A stretch of 64,000 bases of DNA from Rhizobium sp. Root1334. Its GTDB lineage: Bacteria; Pseudomonadota; Alphaproteobacteria; Rhizobiales; Rhizobiaceae. This document shows positions 17,642-26,946 of the stretch, one piece after another. The notes beneath the pieces are model-generated. The model did not search any database, was not told the origin of the DNA, and saw only the letters and a list, made by a program, of their open reading frames with translations. Position numbers and translations under genes: made by a program. Within the stretch, counting starts at the first letter, position 1, and each line of letters opens with the position of its first letter. The DNA is taken from positions 502,054 through 566,053 of the forward strand of contig NZ_LMEY01000001.1 of NCBI RefSeq assembly GCF_001426665.1. Reading direction: 5' to 3'.

Positions 17642-18616
17642 ATGGCGCTGATCATAGACACACGGACCGAGCCGGAGCGTGCCCTGGCGATTGCCTGCGA
17701 GACGCTTGGCGAAGGTCTGCCGGTGGCGATCCCGACCGAGACGGTCTACGGGCTGGCGGCCGATGCCACCAATCCCGATGCGATCAGCCGCATTTATGAA
17801 ATGAAGGGCCGTCCTCGCTTCAATCCATTGATCTGCCACGTCGCCGATTTTGCGATGGCCGAGGCACATGTCAGCTTCGATCCGTTGTCGCGAAAGCTGG
17901 CCGAGGCCTTCTGGCCGGGACCGCTGACGCTGATCCTGCCGATCAAGCTGGAGAGCAGCGTGCATCCGCTGGCATCCGCTGGCCTCGACACGCTCGGCCT
18001 CCGCATGCCGGAAGGGTTTTCCCGCCAGGTGATCGCCCGTTTTGGCAGACCGCTGGCAGCACCGAGCGCCAATACCTCAGGCAAGATCAGCCCGACCAGC
18101 GCAGCCCATGTCGAAGCAGATCTTGGCGGCAAGCTGGCGCTCATCCTTGACGCCGGCTCAGCCGAAATTGGACTGGAATCAACCATCATCAAGGTCGATG
18201 GCGATGACATCCGGCTGTTGCGTCCAGGCGGTCTGGACGTCGCCGACATCGAGGCACTGACCGGCAAGACGGTTTTGCGTCCCGAAACTGCGGGTGCAGT
18301 GATCGAAGCGCCGGGCATGCTGGCGTCGCATTATGCACCGGGTGCTGCAGTGCGGCTGAATGCGACGGATGTCAAACCGGGAGAAGCGCTGATCCGTTTC
18401 GGCGGGAAGCCCTTGGCCGGCGAGGAAAACGCGGTTGTTATCCTCGACCTCAGCCCGTCCGCAAACCTGCGCGAAGCGGCTGCCAATCTGTTTGCCTTTA
18501 TGAAACAGGCCGATGCGTCCGGCGCCAAAACCATTGCCTTCGGTACGATCCCGAACGAGGGGCTTGGCGAAGCAATCCTCGACCGGATCGAACGCGCTGC
18601 TGCTCCACGGGAATGA
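17642..18616 (+). CDS. tsaC: L-threonylcarbamoyladenylate synthase (Sua5-type)
   Basis: Makes threonylcarbamoyl-AMP from Thr, bicarbonate and ATP, the first step of the t6A37 modification of tRNAs reading ANN codons. The YrdC fold is clear: AIPTETVYGLAADA, KGRPRFNPLICH, FWPGPLTLILP, TLGLRMPEG, LAAPSANTSGKISPT and ESTIIKVD. At about 324 residues it is the longer Sua5 form, with a C-terminal Sua5 domain starting near PGMLASHYAPGA. The start at 17642 has GGAAG upstream. The next gene begins four bases after the stop, so the two are likely cotranscribed. Confidence 0.93.
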   Translation: MALIIDTRTEPERALAIACETLGEGLPVAIPTETVYGLAADATNPDAISRIYEMKGRPRFNPLICHVADFAMAEAHVSFDPLSRKLAEAFWPGPLTLILPIKLESSVHPLASAGLDTLGLRMPEGFSRQVIARFGRPLAAPSANTSGKISPTSAAHVEADLGGKLALILDAGSAEIGLESTIIKVDGDDIRLLRPGGLDVADIEALTGKTVLRPETAGAVIEAPGMLASHYAPGAAVRLNATDVKPGEALIRFGGKPLAGEENAVVILDLSPSANLREAAANLFAFMKQADASGAKTIAFGTIPNEGLGEAILDRIERAAAPRE

Positions 18617-18620
18617 CCCT

Positions 18621-20051
18621 ATGACCAATGCCCTCCCCTCTGCTGACCTGATCGCCCGCTTCGCTGCCATCGTCGGTGGCGCGAATGCATTGACGGACCA
18701 GGCCGACATTGCGCCCTATCTCGTCGAATCCCGCGGCCTCTACACGGGCAATGCCCCGCTGGTGCTCCGGCCCGGCAGTGTCGAAGAGGTCTCGCAAATC
18801 CTCAGGCTTGCCAGCGAAACCGGCGTGGCGATCGTGCCGCAGGGCGGCAATACCGGCCATGTGGCAGGGCAAATCCCGCGCACCGGAGCAGCCGATATCG
18901 TCCTGTCGCTGCAACGGCTCAACCGCATTCGCGATATCGATCCCGTCGGCAATGTCATCGTCGCTGATGCCGGCTGCATTCTTGCCGATATCCAGAAGGC
19001 GGCGGAAGCGCATGACCGGCTGTTTCCGCTGTCGCTCGGCTCAGAGGGCTCCTGCCGGATCGGCGGCAATCTCTCCACCAATGCCGGCGGCACCGCGGTG
19101 CTGGCCTATGGCAACATGCGGCAGCTCTGCCTTGGCCTCGAAGTCGTTCTACCGACCGGCGAGATCTGGGACGGGCTGCGGCGGCTGAAGAAGGACAATA
19201 CCGGCTACGACCTGCGCGACCTGTTCATCGGCGCCGAAGGCACGCTGGGCATCATCACCGGCGCGGTTCTCAAACTGTTTCCACAGCCGCGCGGCCACCA
19301 GGTCGCCTTTGCCGGCTTGAAAAGTGTTGGCGATGCACTTGCCTTGTTCGACAAGGCCTCAAGCCTCTGCGGCCCGGCGCTGACCGGTTTTGAACTGATG
19401 CCGCGCCTCGGCGTCGAATTCACCGCAAAGCATATTCCCGGCGTCCGCGATCCGATGGAGACGGTTCACGCGTGGTATGCGCTGATCGATATCTCGACCT
19501 CGGATTCGGCCGAAAGTGCCGAGCGGATGATGCAGTCACTGCTCGAGACGGAGATTTCCAGCGGCCTCATCGAAAATGCCGTGGTGGCGGCCAGCGAAGC
19601 CCAGCGCAAGAGCCTCTGGCATATGCGCGAAAGCATGTCACAGGCGCAGAAGCCGGAGGGTGGGTCGATCAAGCACGACGTATCGGTGCCGGTTTCCAGC
19701 ATTCCGGCCTTCATGGCGGAGGCCGATGCGGCGGTGATGAAAGCCATTCCGGGGGCCCGCATCTGCTCGTTCGGTCACATGGGCGACGGCAATATCCACT
19801 ACAACATCTCTCAGCCCGTCGGGGCCAACAAGGATCAGTTCATCGGCCGCTGGCGCGAGATGAACACCATCGTTCATGGCATCGTCCTGAAATACAACGG
19901 CTCGATCTCGGCCGAGCACGGTATCGGCCAATTGAAGCGCGATGAACTGGCAGAGGTCCGCTCACCGATCGAGATCGACCTGATGCAGCGGATCAAGCAT
20001 GCCTTCGATCCCGCCGGGATCATGAACCCCGGCAAGGTGTTGAAGGCCTGA
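18621..20051 (+). CDS. FAD-linked oxidase (D-2-hydroxyacid/D-2-hydroxyglutarate dehydrogenase type)
   Basis: 476-residue flavoprotein of the PCMH-type FAD family with C-terminal FAD-oxidase domain. FAD contacts are visible in VPQGGNTGHVAG and GGNLSTNAGGTAVLAYGN, then DLFIGAEGTLGIIT, and the C-terminal metal/substrate region CSFGHMGDGNIHYNIS and SAEHGIGQLKRDEL. These fit D-2-hydroxyglutarate or D-lactate dehydrogenases; the choice cannot be made from sequence. The ATG lies four bases after the tsaC stop, with GGGA upstream inside the tsaC end. Confidence 0.88.
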   Translation: MTNALPSADLIARFAAIVGGANALTDQADIAPYLVESRGLYTGNAPLVLRPGSVEEVSQILRLASETGVAIVPQGGNTGHVAGQIPRTGAADIVLSLQRLNRIRDIDPVGNVIVADAGCILADIQKAAEAHDRLFPLSLGSEGSCRIGGNLSTNAGGTAVLAYGNMRQLCLGLEVVLPTGEIWDGLRRLKKDNTGYDLRDLFIGAEGTLGIITGAVLKLFPQPRGHQVAFAGLKSVGDALALFDKASSLCGPALTGFELMPRLGVEFTAKHIPGVRDPMETVHAWYALIDISTSDSAESAERMMQSLLETEISSGLIENAVVAASEAQRKSLWHMRESMSQAQKPEGGSIKHDVSVPVSSIPAFMAEADAAVMKAIPGARICSFGHMGDGNIHYNISQPVGANKDQFIGRWREMNTIVHGIVLKYNGSISAEHGIGQLKRDELAEVRSPIEIDLMQRIKHAFDPAGIMNPGKVLKA

Positions 20052-20061
20052 AAGGCCAGGG

Positions 20062-22665
20062 TCAGAAGCCGCCAAGGCGCAATTGTGACAGGCTGAACAA
20101 CGTGTCGGCACTGATACCGCCACCGCCGCCCGACAGGATAATCTGGGCGCCGGACATATCGACATTGTTTTCCACGTCATAAAGAGCCGTAAAGCGCAGC
20201 AGCAGCTTCTCCAGCTTTTCCGGATCCTGCAGATCCTTCACGTCGAGCACGCGGTTGATATAGGCATATTGGATATCGACATCGGCCGTCGACATGGCTT
20301 CCGGGATGCTGAACGTCGTCCGGACGACCTGCATCAGCGCGCTGTCGGCCAGGAGATCGTAGGCCGTGTTGATAGTTGACGCCTGACGGCGGAAATAGAG
20401 CGCGAGACGGACGCCTGCGTTTTCCTCGCCCCTTTGCTGCTCAAGGGTCTGGTTGAGGTAGAGATCCTCGGTCTCCAGCAATCCGCGCTTGGTCTGTATG
20501 CCAAATTCCGGGCGGACGAGATCGCCCGTATTGCCGAAGTTGTAGGAAGCGACAAGCTCCTTGTAGATCGTCGTGTTCGGCTCGGTATTGATGAAGCTGT
20601 TCGGATCGTTCGGATCCGCTTCGAACATCTTGCGCAGATAGTCGGTCGTCACCGTTTCCGGGTCGAGCTTGGCGGCGACAAGAACGAAATCGACCAGCCG
20701 GCGGTTGGACAGGAGATCATCGAGCGATTTGATCTTTTCGATTTCGGCGCTGTAATATTTCGATTCCGCAGTCGCCTTGGTCTTTTCATCCTCCGTAGCG
20801 AAACGGCTCTTTTCGATGACATAGGATTTGGCAGTGTTGAGGATTTCCGATTCAGCCTGCGCCAGCATCGGCACACCGGCGGACCCGTCCGCATTGAAGT
20901 TGAACGCCTTTGCCAGCTGAAGATAACGGTCGTCCTTCAGCGTATAGACATAGCTCTTCGGATCGGTGAGATCGCTGGTCAGCACCTTTTTCATCTTGCG
21001 CACGGTGTCGCCCTCGTTTTCGAGGCCGACAGCAGTGAGCGCCAGTTTCATGATCTTGGTGTCGGAGAGCAGGTCGTCAACATTCGAGACAACGCTCATC
21101 AGGCTCTTGAAGGACTTGATCAGGCTCGCATCGGCAGCTTCATCGGCGTCGTTGTAACGCACCATGTAGTTGTCCGAGGTCCATTTGGTTTGCGCCGCCG
21201 TCTGCGGTTTATCGCCGGCCGCCAATGTACCATCGGTCTGGAAATTGAACGCCGCCCTCAACTCCTTGTAGGCAGCGTTGTATTCCCCCCCCTTTGTGTT
21301 CACGAAGCTCGCCGGGTCGTTCGGATCACTCGTGAGAATGCTTTCGAGCGTCGCCACCGTGGTGCTGGACGGCAGGCCGGCAGCCGTGAGGATGTAGGAA
21401 TACAGCCGGCTGTCGCTCTTGATCTGCGCAACCGTGGTAATGGTCCCGATCGTATCCTCGTAATAGGCCTTGTGCAGCAGGGCGACCGACGTTGTGGCAC
21501 GCGGCGCCTTGTAGGCGTAGACTTCCTTGGTTGCCTTCCGGCTGTCTTCAGCCTGTGCCGTTCCGCCAGCTGGCACAGAGCCATCCGCCGCGAAATCGTA
21601 CATCAGGGCCAAATCCTTGAAAACGGCGAGCCGCCCGATCGTGGCAGTACTCTCCGACTGCTTGGTCTTTAAATCGGCGGCGTAGAAGTTTACGCCCTTC
21701 ATGGTACTGAGCGTGGTCTGACGCTGATCGATCTGCGCCTGCAATGCGGCCCGCTCCGCCTCGGTGAGATCCGGATCGGCCATCTGCGTCCGGAGACCAC
21801 TGATCTCGGCCTCGACACCGGCATATGCATCGATGTTGCTGGTCATTTCCGGGAAGGCGGCATTGATCGTGGCAATGTTGTTCTGCAGGGTCGTCTTTTC
21901 CGCCTGCAGCGTTACCTTGTCCTCGTCCGACGTCTCAGGCAGTGCCATGAGGGCGTCGATCGCCGTTATGCGCGACTGCGACTGAACACGGCTCGACAGG
22001 GCGGAAAGAGCCTGATCGGACGAGGCCTTGGTCGCCAGAGCCTCCGTGAGAGCAGGCTCAAATTTTGTATTGAAGTAGCTGTTCGGATCATTGAGATCGC
22101 TGACCAGCGCGCCGCGCACGTCTGCAAAATTGAAATACTTCTCGTCAACGCCGAACACCCGGAACGCATAGGATCGTAACCTATCGTTCTGCAGGAACTG
22201 ATCCACGTTGGTGATCGTGTCCATCATTGTATCGTAGTAGCGCGTCTCCTCGGCCATTTTCGAATCGACGTTGGCGATGGTCTGGTTATACAGGCCGATC
22301 AGCGCATCTTCCTGTGCACCACTTTGGACCACCTCGGTCGACTGGGAGAAACTGAACGCCCTGGCGAAATTCTGGTAGCGCTCGTCCGTCAGCATATTGG
22401 CGTAGCTGTTGTCGTCGCTGAGGTCGCTCTCCAGCACCTTTCGCATGAAGGCCTTGGCATAAGTCATGTCTTCAAGGCCGTGTGCCTTCATGGCATAGGC
22501 ATAGAGCCGGTAGTCTCCCAGAAACTCGTCGATCGAGGTGACGTTGCCGATATTGGCCTTGTAATACTCGGTTTCGCGGGCGACCAGCGTCTGCTGCGCC
22601 GTGCGCTGAAGGCTCGTCTTCATATCGCGCGTGAGGAGATTATAGTCGATATATGTGGAAACCAT
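20062..22665 (-). CDS. Large multi-unit DUF1217 protein
   Basis: About 867 residues built from repeated units of roughly 80 residues of the DUF1217 type. Each has YY...I.s.ddlLsd.rL..y.l.a.gL, then l.sDpnDpnSfvNt and an AFNF-like end. I count units at about 31-106, 141-210, 398-480, 510-595, 633-712 and a weaker last one at 725-830. Unit two is split: its missing end (KDLALMYDFAADG) reappears near 350 after a helical insertion rich in Gln, Glu and Ala. DUF1217 proteins in rhizobia usually occur singly, in flagellar gene clusters; no flagellar genes are here. No signal peptide; the tail is Gly-rich. Start at 22665 lacks a strong ribosome binding site. Confidence 0.82.
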   Translation of the reverse strand: MVSTYIDYNLLTRDMKTSLQRTAQQTLVARETEYYKANIGNVTSIDEFLGDYRLYAYAMKAHGLEDMTYAKAFMRKVLESDLSDDNSYANMLTDERYQNFARAFSFSQSTEVVQSGAQEDALIGLYNQTIANVDSKMAEETRYYDTMMDTITNVDQFLQNDRLRSYAFRVFGVDEKYFNFADVRGALVSDLNDPNSYFNTKFEPALTEALATKASSDQALSALSSRVQSQSRITAIDALMALPETSDEDKVTLQAEKTTLQNNIATINAAFPEMTSNIDAYAGVEAEISGLRTQMADPDLTEAERAALQAQIDQRQTTLSTMKGVNFYAADLKTKQSESTATIGRLAVFKDLALMYDFAADGSVPAGGTAQAEDSRKATKEVYAYKAPRATTSVALLHKAYYEDTIGTITTVAQIKSDSRLYSYILTAAGLPSSTTVATLESILTSDPNDPASFVNTKGGEYNAAYKELRAAFNFQTDGTLAAGDKPQTAAQTKWTSDNYMVRYNDADEAADASLIKSFKSLMSVVSNVDDLLSDTKIMKLALTAVGLENEGDTVRKMKKVLTSDLTDPKSYVYTLKDDRYLQLAKAFNFNADGSAGVPMLAQAESEILNTAKSYVIEKSRFATEDEKTKATAESKYYSAEIEKIKSLDDLLSNRRLVDFVLVAAKLDPETVTTDYLRKMFEADPNDPNSFINTEPNTTIYKELVASYNFGNTGDLVRPEFGIQTKRGLLETEDLYLNQTLEQQRGEENAGVRLALYFRRQASTINTAYDLLADSALMQVVRTTFSIPEAMSTADVDIQYAYINRVLDVKDLQDPEKLEKLLLRFTALYDVENNVDMSGAQIILSGGGGGISADTLFSLSQLRLGGF

Positions 22666-23014
22666 TGCCGCTCTGCCGATCGCCTGAAATTGCCCGACGC
22701 TAAGGCGCCCGAATGGACGCAAAGCCGCGCAGTGCGGCCATAATCCGCGATACAATCGCTGGTCTTGCTTGCGCGTGGCTTTTCCTCAACCCGGGTGCGC
22801 AGGGTCGGGGGATTGGCAAAATTCTGCCGATTTTCTTCAGATTTGAGAAACCCTGCTGCGTCGGCTTTTGCTAACCATCAGGAAATGCAAAGTTTTTTAA
22901 CTGCGATTTTTAAGTGGTCTCAAACTCGCCCCGCCTATCCTTGGGCCACAGAGGACGAAAAGTCCCGACGAGAAGACCGGGAACCGGCTCTCAAGGAAAA
23001 CAAGGGCGATTGAA
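22666..23014. other. Divergent promoter region
   Basis: About 350 bases between the DUF1217 gene and the divergent DUF6101 gene. It holds an A+T-rich stretch around 22885-22915 that may contain promoters. No gene with codon bias or ribosome binding site was found. Confidence 0.4.
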
Positions 23015-23581
23015 ATGCTGAAAACACTTTCACAACCGGCTTGGGTTGAAAACACACTGCGAATGGACCCGAAACGCTTTCCCCAGCAGGCAAGCTACAC
23101 CTTGCACGGACAGTCCAGCAATGTCACCATAAGCTTGGACGAACGTGGAGCGGTGCTGCGCAAGGTTCTGCCATCCAGCGGCCTGCCACTGTCGATCGCG
23201 CTACCGGCACGCGCTTTCAAAGGTGTGGCGGCCCGCGCGATAGACCATGGAGACGGAGAAGTAACCGTGACGCTAGAACTGCATCATGACGACCCGGATC
23301 TCTGCATCCCGCTTCTGGTCGCCCACGATCTTGCCGACATTGCCGCCGACTGGCGCACGTGGTCGGAAGCCTACCGGATTCCCATGCTGATGGTCGAAGC
23401 AGACGGCGTCGCCCGCCCGTTGGAAGATCATCTCGGTGAAGTCCGCACCCGCGATATCAAGCCGCGCCGCCGTCACTCGCTGTTCAACGATCGCCGCCCG
23501 CGCTTCCTGATGCGCCGCGCGACTGGCAGTCTGGGTGTCAACATGAAGATCGGCGGCCGCGAAATCATCGCCCGCAACTGA
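23015..23581 (+). CDS. DUF6101 family protein
   Basis: 188-residue soluble protein of unknown function, conserved beside ubiA in many Rhizobiales. It has a beta-rich middle (SYTLHGQSSNVTISLDERG, VTVTLELHHDDPDLCIPLL) and a very basic C-terminal segment (DIKPRRRHSLFNDRRPRFLMRR). No membrane segment or signal peptide. The assignment to DUF6101 is from memory of the C-terminal pattern and is moderate. A terminator follows. Confidence 0.75.
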   Translation: MLKTLSQPAWVENTLRMDPKRFPQQASYTLHGQSSNVTISLDERGAVLRKVLPSSGLPLSIALPARAFKGVAARAIDHGDGEVTVTLELHHDDPDLCIPLLVAHDLADIAADWRTWSEAYRIPMLMVEADGVARPLEDHLGEVRTRDIKPRRRHSLFNDRRPRFLMRRATGSLGVNMKIGGREIIARN

Positions 23582-23619
23582 TTTTCGACACATTCTCCAA
23601 GCCTTCCTCCAGTGCAAAA

Positions 23620-23648
23620 GACCGGCTGTCCCTGCGGCCGGTTTTTTG
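23620..23648 (+). terminator. Rho-independent terminator after DUF6101 gene
   Basis: ACCGGC and GCCGGT form a hairpin with a ten-base loop followed by six T. Confidence 0.8.
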
Positions 23649-23751
23649 TTTGTGTTTTCAGCCTCTTAATCGAGCCTTTGGAAAACCTTGGAAGCGCCTT
23701 TTTGATGCCACAGGCAGCTAGCACATTGCCGGCACGAGAAGGAGACAGACC

Positions 23752-23844
23752 ATGCGCACATTCGTTCTTGCGGCCATTGCCGCCTTTTCCGCACGTTTTG
23801 CCAAGACAAAGAAGAACCGCGACGAGAAACTGAGCTGGGCTTGA
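23752..23844 (+). CDS. 30-residue small protein with strong ribosome binding site
   Basis: A short frame reading MRTFVLAAIAAFSARFAK and a charged tail ending DEKLSWA. It has a hydrophobic N-terminal helix and a basic-to-mixed C-terminal half, suggesting a tiny membrane-associated or exported peptide. A strong AGGAGA lies eight bases upstream, and clear rho-independent terminators flank it on both sides, so it forms its own transcription unit. No family recognised. The gene is below usual annotation length limits. Confidence 0.62.
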   Translation: MRTFVLAAIAAFSARFAKTKKNRDEKLSWA

Positions 23845-23914
23845 GTTTTCAAAGCTCGCTGGCCTTGCGCTTCAAAGCGCGGCGCGATTGACCGTTTTAC
23901 TGCGGTGGACCCCT

Positions 23915-23942
23915 GCCCTCCGGCCATCCGGAGGGCTTTTTT
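23915..23942 (+). terminator. Rho-independent terminator between small gene and ubiA
   Basis: GCCCTCCGG and CCGGAGGGC form a nine-base-pair stem with four-base loop followed by six T. The T-run overlaps the ubiA stop codon on the other strand. Confidence 0.88.
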
Positions 23943-24900
23943 ATGCCAACCGGACCAGTAGCGCCGCGCAAAGACCAACAAAGAGAATCAGTCCGACAAC
24001 ATTGTTGAACTTGAACAGGGCCAGGCACTGTGCGGCATCGTGAATGTCGAGCACGAGGATCTGGTAAAACAGCAGGATCGCTGCAACCAGCAGGCCGATA
24101 TAGGCCAACAGCCCCGCCCCCGCGAGCGCAAACGAGACAAACAACAACAGGATCGTCAGCCCATAAAGGCCAAACAGCCATGGCCGCGGGTGATCACCGA
24201 ACCGCCGCGCCGTCGAGCGAACGCCGATCAGCTCGTCATCCTCCTTGTCCTGATAGGCATAGATCGTGTCGTAGCCGACCGTCCATGCGATGGCTGCAGC
24301 ATAAAGCATGATCGATGCCCATGTGATCGTCCCGAACTCCGCCGACCAGCCCATGATCGCGCCCCAGGAAAAGGCGAGCCCGAGGAAGAACTGCGGCCAG
24401 TCGGTAAACCGCTTGGCGAACGGATAGATGGCGACGAAGACCAGCGAGAAGACGCCAAGGAAAATGGAAAATCCGTTGAACTGCAACAGCACGATCAAAC
24501 CGGCAAGCGCTTGCAATACCATGAAGATCTTGGCCTGAAGCCGTGTGACACGGCCCGACGGCAATGGCCGCGAGCGAGTGCGCGCCACTTCCATGTCGAT
24601 GTCGTGGTCGACAATATCGTTATAGGTACAGCCGGCACCGCGCATGGCGACAGCGCCGATGAAGAACAACAGAAGATGAAGGGCGAAGCGGCCGGGCGAA
24701 AACGTGCTGAGCGCCGCGGCCGCATTGGCAGCCAGCGCTGCCGACCAGAAGCAGGGCCACATCAGCAATTGCCAGCCGATCGGCCTGTCCCAGCGGGCAA
24801 GCTGCGCATAGGGCCAGAGCGGCCTTGGCAGCACGCGATAAACCCAGTTGTTGGACGGCGCATCAAAGACGCGCCCGGAATCGGCTGGACGTGTGTTCAT
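23941..24900 (-). CDS. ubiA: 4-hydroxybenzoate polyprenyltransferase
   Basis: Integral membrane prenyltransferase joining the polyprenyl tail to 4-hydroxybenzoate in ubiquinone synthesis; 319 residues. The two Asp-rich motifs that hold Mg-diphosphate are intact: NDIVDHDIDMEVARTRSRPL and YDTIYAYQDKEDD. Eight or nine hydrophobic helices are visible. The polyprenyl donor would come from the polyprenyl diphosphate synthase at 48 kb. It is convergent with the 30-residue gene. Confidence 0.95.
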   Translation of the reverse strand: MNTRPADSGRVFDAPSNNWVYRVLPRPLWPYAQLARWDRPIGWQLLMWPCFWSAALAANAAAALSTFSPGRFALHLLLFFIGAVAMRGAGCTYNDIVDHDIDMEVARTRSRPLPSGRVTRLQAKIFMVLQALAGLIVLLQFNGFSIFLGVFSLVFVAIYPFAKRFTDWPQFFLGLAFSWGAIMGWSAEFGTITWASIMLYAAAIAWTVGYDTIYAYQDKEDDELIGVRSTARRFGDHPRPWLFGLYGLTILLLFVSFALAGAGLLAYIGLLVAAILLFYQILVLDIHDAAQCLALFKFNNVVGLILFVGLCAALLVRLA

Positions 24901-24966
24901 ACCGTTTGTTTGCAGCGCAAGCGGTCCGCGGTCAAGCCGACAGACCGCCGCACGGCAAGCGAACGG

Positions 24967-25776
24967 CTATTCCAGCGTGAAATCGAAACGGTAGGTGGCG
25001 GACAGGCCGAACAGGAGCTGGTTGCGGCTGCCACCTTCCTTGACGAGGCTTGAATCCGCCGCCGGGCCCATCAGCCGCTTGTATTCGGCAAAGGCGCTGG
25101 TTTCGAGTTTTTCGGTCGCTTGCCACGTAATCGCCGCACCCGCTCCAATCGAATTCAGGCCACCGGATGGCGTATATTTCGAATAGCTTGACTTGGCCGC
25201 CTCCGATGAACTGACGCCATAATAAGCATCGAAATAGTCGCTTGTCGCAGCCGACAGGCGCGGACCGGCGGAGACGCGGACATTGCTGCTGACGTCAACG
25301 AAACCATCGGCGGCAACATCCGCGACCAGACCGTGATGGCTGCGGATACCCTGGCGCAACTCCGCGCGGATGCGCAGCCAGTCGGTTGGATAGACTTCGG
25401 CGAAACCGCCGAGTTCGCCGCCAAACTTCACGGGATCGAGCCCCTTGAGGTCGGACGAAGTATCCTCGTCCCGGTCAAAGATCAGCTTGCCGACGACACC
25501 GGCGCGAAACGCTCCCTTGTCGACGAAGGCGAAGGCCGGATTGTCGTTGCGCGACGAAAACCGCACCGTGCTGCCGGCCCGGCCGAGCGAAATCAGAGGC
25601 GCAGCCTGGAAAAGGCGATCGGATGAGCCGTCATATTTGGGGCCGATGAAGCCGGTGGCGCCGACTTTCAGGTACCAGTCCCCGGACCAGAAATGCTGGC
25701 GCTCCTGCGCCTGGGCGGAAACGGAAGCGGCAAGAAACAGCCCGGCGGAAAGGGCAAACAAGGATCGGTTGAACAC
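24967..25776 (-). CDS. MipA/OmpV family outer membrane protein
   Basis: 269-residue beta-barrel. A signal peptide (LFALSAGLFLAASVSAQA) is followed by alternating hydrophobic strands and a terminal strand ending in an aromatic-hydrophobic pattern (ATYRFDFTLE) as expected for Bam-dependent insertion. GDWYLKVGATGFIGPKYDG near the start is typical of MipA/OmpV. In other bacteria MipA scaffolds murein synthases, but rhizobial members have no known role. Upstream 240 bases hold no recognised feature. Confidence 0.85.
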   Translation of the reverse strand: MFNRSLFALSAGLFLAASVSAQAQERQHFWSGDWYLKVGATGFIGPKYDGSSDRLFQAAPLISLGRAGSTVRFSSRNDNPAFAFVDKGAFRAGVVGKLIFDRDEDTSSDLKGLDPVKFGGELGGFAEVYPTDWLRIRAELRQGIRSHHGLVADVAADGFVDVSSNVRVSAGPRLSAATSDYFDAYYGVSSSEAAKSSYSKYTPSGGLNSIGAGAAITWQATEKLETSAFAEYKRLMGPAADSSLVKEGGSRNQLLFGLSATYRFDFTLE

Positions 25777-26019
25777 GTTGGAACTCCAGACAAAAAACGG
25801 TTCGTTCCGGGCCTTATAGGCGCCGCCTCACTACCATCTCGTTAACCAGGAGATTTCAGCCTTTGTTTTCCATACGGGACGGTGATTTCAAGGCAATATC
25901 TATATTTTACAATACCTTATAAAAATCCAGCACTACACGCTCGACAGATTTTCCGATATTCGACCGCAGATTACGGCGAATTGGAAACGTATTTTCACTC
26001 GAAAGCGGCAGGGCGGATA

Positions 26020-26835
26020 TCACGCCATCCGTGACTTCAGATAGGTACTGGGTGAACTGCCCAGCATCCGCCGGAACATCGTGGTGAACGCGGCGATATT
26101 TTCATAACCGGCATCGAGCGCAACATTGGTCACCGGTTCTCCCTCGGCCAGACGCGGCAGCGAGGCAAAAATGCAGGCCTGCTGGCGCCAGGTGACGAAA
26201 CTGACGCCGGTTTCGGCACGAAACAACCGGGTGAAGGAGCGGCGGCTCATTCCTAGGCCACTCGCCCATTCGTCAATACCGGCATTGGCGTCGGGTGACT
26301 GCAGAAAATGCCGGCACAGGCGCCCCAGCCGCGCGTCAACCGGGAACGGCAGGCCAAGCGGCCGCTCCGGCAGTTGGCTGATTTCGTCCAGCAAAAGCTC
26401 GATGATCAGCCGTTTGCGGCGCGGGGTCAGTGGTTTTTCGTCCGATAGCACCAATTCTTCCATCAGGCTGGAGGCGAGTGGCGTCACTTCCAGAACGCGC
26501 GGCTGCTCGGCAGAAATCACCGAAGGGTCGGCGTAAATAGAGTGCATCTCGACATCGCTGATCATCTCGCTGAAATGCTCGAGGCCGGCAGGGATGAGCA
26601 AACCGTGACCGGGCGGGATCATCCAGCGCCCGCCTGCGGTATTGACCAGAACCACCCCCCGGCGGGCACACCAGAGCTGTGTCTTGGTATGGCTGTGCGG
26701 CAGCCCCCGGGAGCCGGCCGGATAATGTCGCCCAAGCGCCGTAATGGGATCGTCATTCAGGTCGATCCACAAAAGGTTCGCGCGATGCATATCATCGCCT
26801 GCAGGATCCCCCGATTTCACGTCGTTCTTCTGCAT
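26020..26835 (-). CDS. AraC family transcriptional regulator (cupin sensor)
   Basis: About 271 residues: an N-terminal cupin-like sensor (LPHSHTKTQLWCARRGVVLV, PPGHGLLIPAG) and a C-terminal AraC helix-turn-helix pair (GIDEWASGLGMSRRSFTRLF and VTNVALDAGYENIAAFTTMF). It is divergent from the MFS gene, with 110 bases between starts, and so probably controls it in response to an effector. The start at 26835 is one of several candidates; none has a strong ribosome binding site. Confidence 0.87.
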   Translation of the reverse strand: MQKNDVKSGDPAGDDMHRANLLWIDLNDDPITALGRHYPAGSRGLPHSHTKTQLWCARRGVVLVNTAGGRWMIPPGHGLLIPAGLEHFSEMISDVEMHSIYADPSVISAEQPRVLEVTPLASSLMEELVLSDEKPLTPRRKRLIIELLLDEISQLPERPLGLPFPVDARLGRLCRHFLQSPDANAGIDEWASGLGMSRRSFTRLFRAETGVSFVTWRQQACIFASLPRLAEGEPVTNVALDAGYENIAAFTTMFRRMLGSSPSTYLKSRMA

Positions 26836-26946
26836 TTGGCCCACTCTCGAAAGAATGCGACCAGAGCACAAAAGCAGGCCATACTCAAGCGATGTAGAGA
26901 CAACGCATATTCGTGTTTACACTATCCGTCCGGCGAGGAAGACAGC

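Noticed and set aside
22765-23013. 82-codon plus-strand frame upstream of the DUF6101 gene
   Set aside because: No ribosome binding site, atypical composition, and it spans an A+T-rich promoter region.
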